A DNA stretch of 64,000 nt, taken from positions 3,950-67,949 of IMG/VR virus record IMGVR_UViG_3300030102_006960; one strand, 5' to 3'. The DNA is from a virus. This document shows positions 58,075-64,000 of the stretch, one piece after another. Below the pieces are notes generated by a model that did no database searches, had not been told where the DNA came from, and saw only the letters and a program-made list of their open reading frames with translations. The position numbers were made by a program, and so were the translations under genes. The stretch's first letter is position 1, and each line of letters starts with the position of its first letter.

Positions 58075-58470
58075 ATGAAAAATTATAAACTATTTCTCGA
58101 TGATATCAGGACCCCTTATTGTGTATTTAAATTAACAGTTAATCCATTATATGAAAGTGATAACGATTGGGTTATAGTTAGAGACTACTATCAATTTATT
58201 TCTGCGATTAATAAATTTGGTTTACCAACTCACATATCTTTCGATCATGATCTCTCGTATGATGCATATTTACCAGAAAATCAAAAGGGTGATATTAATT
58301 ATGGTAGTCTGAAAGAAAAAACGGGATATGATGCTTGTAGATGGTTGTGTGAATATTGTTTAGATGAAGGTAAAGATATACCATTTTATTTGGTACATTC
58401 TGCAAATCCTGTGGGTGCAGAAAATATAAAAAAATATTTAGAAAATTTTAAAAAACATTTGGTAAATTAA
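58075..58470 (+). CDS. Cyclic-phosphate processing receiver (cREC)-like protein
   Basis: The 131-aa product has the pattern of stand-alone receiver-like domains linked with cyclic-phosphate or RNA-end processing: LFLDDIRTP near the start, VIVRDYYQF, GLPTHISFDHDLSYD, GYDACRWLCEYC, and a C-terminal VHSANPVGAENIKKYL. The acidic DD pair and FDHD are the likely active or metal residues. The family occurs widely in phages and beside RNA-repair genes. It lies 0.7 kb upstream of two tRNA genes, which fits a tRNA or RNA end-processing role, but no ligase is seen here. Family assignment is fairly firm; substrate is inferred. Confidence 0.7.
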   Translation: MKNYKLFLDDIRTPYCVFKLTVNPLYESDNDWVIVRDYYQFISAINKFGLPTHISFDHDLSYDAYLPENQKGDINYGSLKEKTGYDACRWLCEYCLDEGKDIPFYLVHSANPVGAENIKKYLENFKKHLVN

Positions 58471-58489
58471 AATATTTTTTTTATTTTTA
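58458..58489 (+). promoter_or_regulatory. Bacteroidota-type promoter, leaderless geometry
   Basis: TTTG (58458-58461), a spacer of exactly 20 nt and TATTTTTA (58482-58489) lie 4 nt before ATG 58494. The -33 box lies within the last codons of the cREC gene. Confidence 0.5.
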
Positions 58490-58493
58490 CAAT

Positions 58494-58646
58494 ATGGAAT
58501 TACAAAACATAATAGAGGAATATCACACAACTAATAAGTTTAGATTAATAAAAAGGTATAGACTAATGAAGAAAATTAGATTGTTAATAGATCCCGTTCA
58601 TTTAAAAGGGATACATTCAATATTATATACTATAATTTTTAAATAA
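58494..58646 (+). CDS. Microprotein, 50 aa
   Basis: A short open frame starts 4 nt after a sigma-type -7 box and ends 6 nt before the next gene. The product is basic and helical (MELQNIIEEYHTTNKFRLIK, then YRLMKKIRLLIDP). No family is recognised. The promoter placement is the main reason to accept it as a gene. Small basic early proteins of phages often act on host proteins, which is only a general possibility here. Confidence 0.5.
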   Translation: MELQNIIEEYHTTNKFRLIKRYRLMKKIRLLIDPVHLKGIHSILYTIIFK

Positions 58647-58652
58647 TAAAAT

Positions 58653-58841
58653 ATGTTAAATTTAAGAGAACAGTTTAATTATGTTAATAAAGTTGTTAGT
58701 AGTTGTAAAACTGAAAAACAAAAAGAACACGCATATGAGTGGGCACAAAATTGGGCTAAACGTATGAAACGTAATTACCCTAATAAAGTAGATTCTTATA
58801 CGGATTTATTTTTAGATGTAATATCAAAAACTTACAATTAA
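58653..58841 (+). CDS. Small basic protein, 62 aa
   Basis: The product is helical and basic (FNYVNKVVSSCKTEKQKEHA, WAQNWAKRMKRNYPNK). No family is recognised, and there is no signal or membrane segment. It follows the 50-aa gene by 6 nt with the A-rich start context of this phage and is probably in the same early transcript. The next promoter box begins 1 nt after its stop codon. Confidence 0.5.
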   Translation: MLNLREQFNYVNKVVSSCKTEKQKEHAYEWAQNWAKRMKRNYPNKVDSYTDLFLDVISKTYN

Positions 58842-58873
58842 TTTGTTTTAGTAAAAAATTATTACTATATTTG
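58842..58873 (+). promoter_or_regulatory. Bacteroidota-type promoter, leaderless geometry
   Basis: TTTG (58842-58845), a spacer of exactly 20 nt and TATATTTG (58866-58873) lie 4 nt (AGGT) before ATG 58878. It probably also reads into the second microprotein and the tRNA genes. Confidence 0.65.
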
Positions 58874-58877
58874 AGGT

Positions 58878-59048
58878 ATGGTTAAAATAAAAAATATAAA
58901 AACACTCACTTCACTATACAATAAGGCAGTAAAAGAAGGTAAAAGCGCATTTCACTATGAAGGAAGAAGTATTATACTTTCAGTAGCCAAAGATGATATT
59001 GAACATTTGAATAAAGAGTTAAAAATGATTGAGTGGTTTAAAATATAA
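58878..59048 (+). CDS. Microprotein, 56 aa, paralogue of the next gene
   Basis: A short frame follows a perfect promoter by 4 nt. The product includes LYNKAVKEGKSAFHYEGRSI and ends IEHLNKELKMIEWFKI. It shares the pattern Y-x-x-AV-x-x-GK-x-x-F-x-x-EGR, then AK-x-x-IE-x-x-N, with the gene starting at 59051. No function is known to me. Presence of two copies in tandem and a dedicated promoter supports a real gene. Confidence 0.6.
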   Translation: MVKIKNIKTLTSLYNKAVKEGKSAFHYEGRSIILSVAKDDIEHLNKELKMIEWFKI

Positions 59049-59050
59049 TT

Positions 59051-59215
59051 ATGATTAGTTTAGAAAATATAGATAAGTTTAAATTACAGTATAAAGATGC
59101 AGTAATTAAAGGTAAAGAAATGTTTGTATTTGAAGGTAGAGATGTTCTAACTTCATATGCTAAATATGTTATTGAATATTTTAATAACATACTCGATGCT
59201 CGAGTGGTGGAATAG
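59051..59215 (+). CDS. Microprotein, 54 aa, ends inside tRNA-Leu
   Basis: This frame begins 2 nt after its paralogue. The product (FKLQYKDAVIKGKEMFVFEG, then SYAKYVIEYFNNIL) shares the paralogue's pattern. Its stop TAG at 59213-59215 lies within the D-arm region of the tRNA-Leu gene, so the last 18 nt serve both a protein and a tRNA. No family function is known. Processing of the tRNA would cut the message near its end. Confidence 0.6.
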   Translation: MISLENIDKFKLQYKDAVIKGKEMFVFEGRDVLTSYAKYVIEYFNNILDARVVE

Positions 59216-59281
59216 GTAGACACGCAAGACTTAAAATCTTGTTCCCATTTGGGAGTGCGGGTTCGATTCCCGCTTCGAGTA
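59198..59281 (+). tRNA. tRNA-Leu (anticodon UAA)
   Basis: An acceptor stem GCTCGAG pairs with TTCGAGT (two G-U pairs). The anticodon stem CAAGA/TCTTG encloses loop CTTAAAA with anticodon TAA, and a class II variable arm and T-arm (GCGGG/CCCGC around TTCGATT) follow. CCA is not encoded. TTA is the dominant Leu codon in these AT-rich genes, so the tRNA suits phage codon use. Confidence 0.93.
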
Positions 59282-59287
59282 CATATT

Positions 59288-59361
59288 GGACCGGTAGCTC
59301 AGCTGGATAGAGCATCTGCCTTCTAAGCAGACGGTCGGAGGTTCGAATCCTCCCCGGTTCA
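59288..59361 (+). tRNA. tRNA-Arg (anticodon UCU)
   Basis: The acceptor GGACCGG pairs with CCGGTTC. The D-arm is GCTCAGCTGGATAGAGC, the anticodon stem TCTGC/GCAGA encloses loop CTTCTAA with anticodon TCT, and the T-arm is GGAGG/CCTCC. CCA is not encoded. AGA is the commonest Arg codon in the window. The 3' end overlaps the stop codon of the minus-strand gene by 3 nt and is followed by a T-run that may end transcription. Confidence 0.93.
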
Positions 59362-61167
59362 CTTTTTTTCTTTAAAGTCTGGATTTGGTGCAACAAATGC
59401 TCTGAGTTTAACTTTATCCCAATCTTTTAACTCAGTAGGTGTTTCTTCATCCCACAATTCATCATTATAATCATCTTCATCATAATAATCTTCAGTAGGT
59501 TTATCACCCATTTTTAATATAGACATTGTTCTATGCCACCCTTCTACTAGTTGATAAGTACCATCAGGATTTTGTAGAATAATAACTGGTTCGTTCATTC
59601 CATCATCTCTTCTCATACTCATTTGAGTGTCCATTCGTTCTTCATCTTTTGGTACGTTATATGCATTTATATTACCAAAATCCCTTTGTTCAAACGCCCT
59701 AACTGTACGTTTATCAAAGTCCATTGGGTTTACATTTAAAACTTGTAACTTCCACGGACCTTTTAAATAGTTATACCACCACCCATTTCCATCACCCTTA
59801 ATATAAGGTATTGGATCACCATTATAAGTGTTTAAAATATCTTTCATTGCTGGACGATGACCTGGTGCTCTCATTAGTATGATATTTCTGTAATAATCTT
59901 GTAAAACATATTCTGGTGTATCAGGAAATTCTCTTCTCATTTTTTCATACACTCTTTTGTGGGGATTATTATCTTTATATATTGGAATACTAGTTACCTC
60001 TTCTTCTAACTCCATACCCATTTCATATTTGTTTTTGTTTGGGTTTGCATCGCTTACACTCCAGTATTTTAAATCCTCTTCTATTTTAGATAATTGGCTT
60101 TCACTAATTTTTATTTTTCTTTTTTTAGATTCATCTAAGGAAACAGAAGGCATATATGTCCTTTTAATATCATTACCTACAGTAGTTAAGGCACTCCAGT
60201 GATTACTTTCACTATCTATTTTACCTGCGACATTTTTACCTGTACAATTTGATGTTCCACCATAGACATTATCATTGCTCCCTATCGTAGTTATTGCGGA
60301 GTTAACTTTTTTTAGAGTGTTTGAACCACAAGTATAAGGCTCAACAATATAAATTTTATTTAAGTCTTTTTCACTATTGTTGATTTCGTTTGCCACCCTA
60401 TCTGAGTGTCTACCACCAGCACTAAACATAACTACATAAGGATTATTATGTTTTTTTATTTCTGATAAAGGTGAGGGTACATGTGATAGGGTTATTACAT
60501 TAAAATTATCACCTAAAGCAGACTGTAACATTTCACCTTGTTGTTGGTGTGAATACTTATATTTTTTACCACATTCACCTGCAGAAGAACAACCTGCAAT
60601 AAAAATTACCGGTTCTTTTTCAGTATTTAGTTCCTCTTTTAATATTTTTTTAATACTTTCATTTAAAGTTCGTAATACATCTGCATCTGTATCAAAAACC
60701 TCATCATAATCTCCTTGATGTATTTCATCATCTATGTGAGTTGTTAATTCTGGATTCACCACATCACCATAATCATATTCCCAATCCATTGCGTCTAGGG
60801 CAGTATCACTATCATCTGACACGACAGTATTTTTGATTTCTCTCCAAGAATTTACGTTTTGATAAAATTTAATTTGATACTCTTTCATTTGTGGTACAAC
60901 TACTTCTTCTATAGAAGCAAAATCACCATCTTTATTTAAAACATTGAATAAATTATTTTTATATAAAGCATAAAAATACATAAGTATATCCTTATCTAAT
61001 GCTAAGTTACCTATTATATTAGAATCCATTAAAAGGTTAATATCAGTTTTTTTATTACTTTTTACTCTACCATCCAAAGTTCTATATATTTCTCTTAATA
61101 CTGCAATCTCAAAATTATTGAACGGTTGGGTATCAGTAGTATTTCTTATAATGTCTTTTAATTCCAT
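59359..61167 (-). CDS. Multidomain protein with alpha/beta domain and ParB-like C-terminus
   Basis: This is the only minus-strand gene. The start at 61167 gives 602 aa (MELKDIIRN); an earlier in-frame ATG at 61215 would run across the divergent promoter. Residues about 180-330 form an alpha/beta domain with FIAGCSSAGECGKKYKYSHQ, YVVMFSAGGRHSDRVA and IYIVEPYTCG, like alpha/beta-hydrolase-related phage proteins. Around 347 the phrase KKRKIKISESQLSKI repeats the N-terminal leader of other genes, suggesting a fusion or processing site. The last 90 residues include EPVIILQNPDGTYQLVEGWH and RTMSIL, a ParB/Srx-like pattern. No function is established. Confidence 0.6.
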   Translation of the reverse strand: MELKDIIRNTTDTQPFNNFEIAVLREIYRTLDGRVKSNKKTDINLLMDSNIIGNLALDKDILMYFYALYKNNLFNVLNKDGDFASIEEVVVPQMKEYQIKFYQNVNSWREIKNTVVSDDSDTALDAMDWEYDYGDVVNPELTTHIDDEIHQGDYDEVFDTDADVLRTLNESIKKILKEELNTEKEPVIFIAGCSSAGECGKKYKYSHQQQGEMLQSALGDNFNVITLSHVPSPLSEIKKHNNPYVVMFSAGGRHSDRVANEINNSEKDLNKIYIVEPYTCGSNTLKKVNSAITTIGSNDNVYGGTSNCTGKNVAGKIDSESNHWSALTTVGNDIKRTYMPSVSLDESKKRKIKISESQLSKIEEDLKYWSVSDANPNKNKYEMGMELEEEVTSIPIYKDNNPHKRVYEKMRREFPDTPEYVLQDYYRNIILMRAPGHRPAMKDILNTYNGDPIPYIKGDGNGWWYNYLKGPWKLQVLNVNPMDFDKRTVRAFEQRDFGNINAYNVPKDEERMDTQMSMRRDDGMNEPVIILQNPDGTYQLVEGWHRTMSILKMGDKPTEDYYDEDDYNDELWDEETPTELKDWDKVKLRAFVAPNPDFKEKK

Positions 61168-61198
61168 TTGTTTTTTTAAAAATAAATGCTTATCTTTG
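61167..61198 (+). promoter_or_regulatory. Bacteroidota-type promoter of the PD-(D/E)XK nuclease gene
   Basis: TTTG (61167-61170), a spacer of exactly 20 nt and TATCTTTG (61191-61198) lie 11 nt before ATG 61210. The first T of the -33 box is also the first base of the minus-strand start codon, so the region is divergent. Confidence 0.6.
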
Positions 61199-61209
61199 TA
61201 ATAATAAAT

Positions 61210-62115
61210 ATGCAAAAAATGGAGATTATTAAAGAATTATCCGTATTCAACAATATAAAATATTATGACGAACCTCATACGTATTATATTGATGGAGAGA
61301 AAACAATATCCTGTACTGGTTTCATTCATAAGTTTGAAGAAGACTTTGAATCTAATGTAGATAAACCAGATAAATGGGCAGAAAAACAAGGACATATATA
61401 TAAGGCTAAAAGTATGGCAGATAAGTTTGCACATAAACAAAACTTTTATCCTATGGAAGGTGATCCGTATGATAGACCTGATTACTCTAAACCAAAACCA
61501 TCAGAGGAATGTACTAGTGAAGAAGACATCAAAAAGTTATGGAAGTATAAAAATAATCATGCTACTTTTGAGGGTACAACACTTCACGATTATATTGAGA
61601 ATTATCTAAATAATAAAATAATGCCTTACCCTACTAAAAGTCCTGAAGGATTGGATTTTAGTGAGATAGAAGAAACATATAAGATTATGGAAGGATATTT
61701 CCATAACTTTTACAATGATACAGTAGCTAAAGGTAAGTTAGTACCAATTAAATCAGAGTTAGTGGTTGGTGATAAAGACTATATGTTATGTGGTATGGTG
61801 GATCAGTTATTTTGGAATGAAAGATATGGTACTTTAGAGATATGGGATTGGAAGACTAATACTCGTCTAAATATGAAGGATGATTATGGTAACAAAATGA
61901 AGGAGTGTTTATGGATGTTAGATAAATGTGAATTTAATACATATTCTTTACAACTTAATATCTATAAAAAAATAATTGAGAAAAATACTAACTTAAAGGT
62001 AGGTAGATGTAATTTAGTTTGGTTCAACGAAGACAACCCAAATTATAAAGTTATCAAATGTGCAGACTATAGTGAACATGTAGATAATATGTTAACTACT
62101 TTAATTCCTGCCTAA
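61210..62115 (+). CDS. PD-(D/E)XK nuclease (RecB/Cas4-like)
   Basis: The product has the PD-(D/E)XK core: SELVVGDKDYMLCGMVDQLF with Asp198, LEIWDWKTNT with Asp213 and Lys215, then the Gln-containing helix YSLQLNIYKKI. This matches the RecB/Cas4 style of nuclease. An upstream in-frame ATG (61186) lies inside the promoter and is rejected; ATG 61210 or 61219 (MEIIKELS) is likely the start. It is followed by gp47, so a role in DNA end processing or host DNA degradation is likely, though the substrate is not shown by the sequence. Confidence 0.75.
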   Translation: MQKMEIIKELSVFNNIKYYDEPHTYYIDGEKTISCTGFIHKFEEDFESNVDKPDKWAEKQGHIYKAKSMADKFAHKQNFYPMEGDPYDRPDYSKPKPSEECTSEEDIKKLWKYKNNHATFEGTTLHDYIENYLNNKIMPYPTKSPEGLDFSEIEETYKIMEGYFHNFYNDTVAKGKLVPIKSELVVGDKDYMLCGMVDQLFWNERYGTLEIWDWKTNTRLNMKDDYGNKMKECLWMLDKCEFNTYSLQLNIYKKIIEKNTNLKVGRCNLVWFNEDNPNYKVIKCADYSEHVDNMLTTLIPA

Positions 62116-62120
62116 TCGCG

Positions 62121-62151
62121 TTGTCTTTTTAATAAAAAATCATTATATTTA
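62121..62151 (+). promoter_or_regulatory. Bacteroidota-type promoter of gp47, leaderless geometry
   Basis: TTG (62121-62123), a spacer of exactly 20 nt and TATATTTA (62144-62151) lie 4 nt (AGGT) before ATG 62156. Confidence 0.6.
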
Positions 62152-62155
62152 AGGT

Positions 62156-62974
62156 ATGATAAAAAAATTATTTCACATTGCAGATTTACATTTTAGAACC
62201 TATAATAGACATAATGAATGTAAAGAAGTCTGTAATAAATTCCTCAATGAAGTTAAATTTTATATAGAAGATAACAACTTATCTTTTGAAGAATGTAGAA
62301 TAGTAATTGCGGGAGATATAGTACACCAAAAGATTACTATATCAAATGAGTTAACAATGTTAGTTTCTTGGTTTCTTAATAAATGTAGTGAGTTATGTCC
62401 TGTGGTTTTAATTGCAGGTAATCACGATCTGTTAGAAAATAATAAAGATAGATTAGATTCACTAACACCAATAATAGAAATAATGAATAACCCATATGTT
62501 AACTATATGACTGAAAGTAAGTGTTATTTAGATGAAAATATAGTTTGGTGTTGTTATTCTATATTTGAAGAAAACGCTAGACCCGATATTGATGCTTGTA
62601 GAAAAGAATATGGTAATGACAAGAAGTACATCGGTTTATTTCATGCACCAGTTAATGGTGCAATAACTTCAGTAGGTTTCGAATTTGATGAATCTGCAGA
62701 GTTAAAGCAGTTCGAGGGGTGTGATGCAGTTATTATGGGTGATATACACCATAGACAAAATTTTGTACATAAAGGTATAAATATAACATATTGCGGTAGC
62801 TTTATCCAACAAGATTTTGGTGAGAGGGTATCTGAACACGGTTACTTAATATGGGATGTAGAACATTTAGATTACACGGAACACGATATAGATACAGAAT
62901 ATGGATATTATGTTTTTAAAATAAACTCTTTAGAAGATTTAGAAGTAGGTAAAGAATATCTAACTAACGCTTAA
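62156..62974 (+). CDS. gp47: gp47-like recombination nuclease subunit (SbcD/Mre11 family)
   Basis: The 272-aa metallophosphoesterase has the family motifs HIADLHF (Asp10, His12), IAGDIVHQK (Asp54, His57), IAGNHD (Asn89, His90), LFHAP and GDIHHRQ. In T4, gp46/gp47 resect DNA ends to load UvsX. It is shorter than T4 gp47 (339 aa), lacking part of the C-terminal capping region. The stop shares a base with the ATG of the next gene (TAATG), so they are translationally coupled. Its own leaderless-type promoter lies just upstream. Confidence 0.87.
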   Translation: MIKKLFHIADLHFRTYNRHNECKEVCNKFLNEVKFYIEDNNLSFEECRIVIAGDIVHQKITISNELTMLVSWFLNKCSELCPVVLIAGNHDLLENNKDRLDSLTPIIEIMNNPYVNYMTESKCYLDENIVWCCYSIFEENARPDIDACRKEYGNDKKYIGLFHAPVNGAITSVGFEFDESAELKQFEGCDAVIMGDIHHRQNFVHKGINITYCGSFIQQDFGERVSEHGYLIWDVEHLDYTEHDIDTEYGYYVFKINSLEDLEVGKEYLTNA

Positions 62975-63633
62975 TGAGAATACCTAAAAAGATAAGGGAC
63001 GAAATAAAAGAATTTTGTAAACTCAATGGTATTGAAGATATAGACGATTTTATTTTAAAAAATATAAAGACTGGATTTAATATAGAAAAATATGGTAATG
63101 CACCTTTTACTAAAGAAGTAGTAGTTGAAAAAGAAGTTCCAGTTGAAATTATTAAGGAAGTTGTTGTAGAGAAAGAAGTTCCAGTCGAAATTATTAAAGA
63201 GGTGTTAGTAGAAGTACCGGTTGAAAAAGAAATTATTAAAGAAATAACTATTGAGAAAGATGTTTATATTAGTGATGATAAACAAATTAATGAATTAGGT
63301 ATTAAAATAGGTAAATTAGAAAATATTATTAATGAAAAAGAAAAAAATATTATTAATATTAAAAATAATATAAACAAAATAGAAAAAGATAATATAATAA
63401 AAACAACAGAATCTTTAAATAAAGATAAAGAAATAAAAAAGAATAAAAGTATTATAAATAAAAAAGAAAAAGAGATTAAAAAACTTAAAAATACTATTTT
63501 AGATTTAGAAAAAGATATAACAAATTTAAAAAATGAAAGTACTATCTCTAAAGGTAGACCTATTAGAGATATATACGATGAAGATGAGGGAACTGGGGGA
63601 CATTGGGGTTCTAATCTTATAGATAAAAAATAA
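62974..63633 (+). CDS. Coiled-coil protein between gp47 and the gp46-position gene
   Basis: The 219-aa product begins with a short helical domain (RIPKKIRDEIKEFCKLNGIE). A repeat of a 14-residue unit EVVVEKEVPVEIIK follows (two near-perfect copies plus degenerate ones, about residues 47-95), then a long Lys/Glu/Asn/Ile coiled coil (about 105-190). The tail is conserved-looking (GRPIRDIYDEDEG, then HWGSNL). It overlaps gp47 by one base and precedes the gp46-position start by 4 nt. It may modulate or extend the gp46/gp47 coiled-coil complex. No family name is known to me. Confidence 0.6.
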   Translation: MRIPKKIRDEIKEFCKLNGIEDIDDFILKNIKTGFNIEKYGNAPFTKEVVVEKEVPVEIIKEVVVEKEVPVEIIKEVLVEVPVEKEIIKEITIEKDVYISDDKQINELGIKIGKLENIINEKEKNIINIKNNINKIEKDNIIKTTESLNKDKEIKKNKSIINKKEKEIKKLKNTILDLEKDITNLKNESTISKGRPIRDIYDEDEGTGGHWGSNLIDKK

Positions 63634-63637
63634 TAAT

Positions 63638-64000
63638 ATGGAAAATAATATTGAAGTGGTAAGAACAAAGAAAATAGTAGACGTTCCAAAAAACGCACAG
63701 TTAAGGGTTGATTGGCAAGACTATCCTGAAAATAGAACATTAGAAACAATTAGTAGAGTTAAAACATATTTCTCTGATAAATATGGTTTACATAAATCAT
63801 CCATTAAGATAAATTTTATACCTATTTTAAAAAATAGTGTTGGTAAAGTAGTAGATATTACGGATGGTTTAATCGATAACATAATGGACACCGCATACCA
63901 ACGTAAATTATTTACTCAATGGATAGAAATCAATGGTATAGATATAAATTTTGATAGGTTATGTAGATTAGATGATAAAGTCAATGATGTATTAGTAAAT
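63638..64000 (+). CDS. Partial gene at the gp46 position (3' end outside window)
   Basis: The frame is open from ATG 63638 to the window edge (121 codons). The visible part reads MENNIEVVRTKKIVDVPKNA and later FTQWIEINGIDINFDRLCRL, without a Walker A motif. The position directly after gp47 and the coiled-coil gene, 4 nt downstream, fits an SbcC/gp46-type ATPase with an N-terminal extension. The decisive ATP-binding motif would lie beyond the window, so this is a positional call only. Confidence 0.5.
   Translation, partial: MENNIEVVRTKKIVDVPKNAQLRVDWQDYPENRTLETISRVKTYFSDKYGLHKSSIKINFIPILKNSVGKVVDITDGLIDNIMDTAYQRKLFTQWIEINGIDINFDRLCRLDDKVNDVLVN

Noticed and set aside
59957-60202. Plus-strand 81-codon frame opposite the 602-aa gene
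   Set aside because: It lies antisense to a longer protein with recognisable motifs, and its own sequence is low-complexity.
61186-61209. Upstream ATG for the PD-(D/E)XK nuclease
   Set aside because: It lies between the -33 and -7 boxes of the promoter and would not be in the transcript.

Overview
The window is one contiguous piece of a large, strongly AT-rich, T4-like contractile-tailed phage (myovirus). The T4-type genes are a gp25-like and a gp6-like baseplate wedge protein, gp53-like and gp26-like baseplate proteins, a tape measure, a gp32-type ssDNA-binding protein, UvsX/RecA, a gp41-type helicase, a gp61-type primase, an RNase H/FEN-type exonuclease, a RuvC-like resolvase, gp47, and the start of the gene where gp46 is expected. 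The host is very probably a member of Bacteroidota, most likely a flavobacterium. Three things point there: start codons are preceded by A-rich tracts rather than Shine-Dalgarno sequences; many genes carry a promoter of the Bacteroidota form TTTG-N20-TAnnTTTG; and one tail protein contains a beta-propeller typical of flavobacterial secreted surface proteins.

Layout. 1-18.7 kb: late genes for virion, hub and baseplate proteins, including a tape measure, a gp26-like chaperone with a probable +1 frameshifted extension, and two very large tail/baseplate proteins. 18.7-20.7 kb: four small unknown genes, the last acidic and scaffold-like. 20.8-27.7 kb: replication and recombination (gp32, UvsX, exonuclease, unknown, gp41 helicase) and a B12-dependent ribonucleotide reductase. 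27.8-55.4 kb: a long baseplate and tail-fibre block with gp25, gp6 and several giant proteins (1547, 2765 and 974 aa), ending in two tail-collar-like paralogues. 55.4-57.0 kb: resolvase and primase. 57.1-61.2 kb: accessory genes (GIY-YIG endonuclease, cyclic-phosphate receiver-like protein, microproteins, tRNA-Leu(UAA), tRNA-Arg(UCU)) and the only minus-strand gene. 61.2-64 kb: PD-(D/E)XK nuclease, gp47, a coiled-coil protein and the truncated gp46-position gene.

Two regulatory layers are visible. Ten sites fit (T)TG-N20-TAnnTTTR; in six the -7 box ends exactly 4 nt before ATG, which implies transcripts beginning at the start codon (leaderless mRNAs). They serve mainly the replication and accessory genes. 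A second motif, TATTTATA (the reverse complement of the T4 late core TATAAATA), lies 3-18 nt before eight genes, mostly structural, and is a candidate late promoter.

The points most worth pursuing are the leaderless promoter architecture, the +1 frameshift in the gp26-like gene, the host-derived propeller in a tail protein, a recurrent N-terminal leader on unrelated proteins, a promoter whose -7 box lies in the loop of a terminator hairpin, and Cys-rich or OmpA-like insertions in baseplate proteins. No integrase, CRISPR array, lysin, capsid, portal, terminase or sheath gene was seen. No gene-free stretch exceeds about 215 bases.
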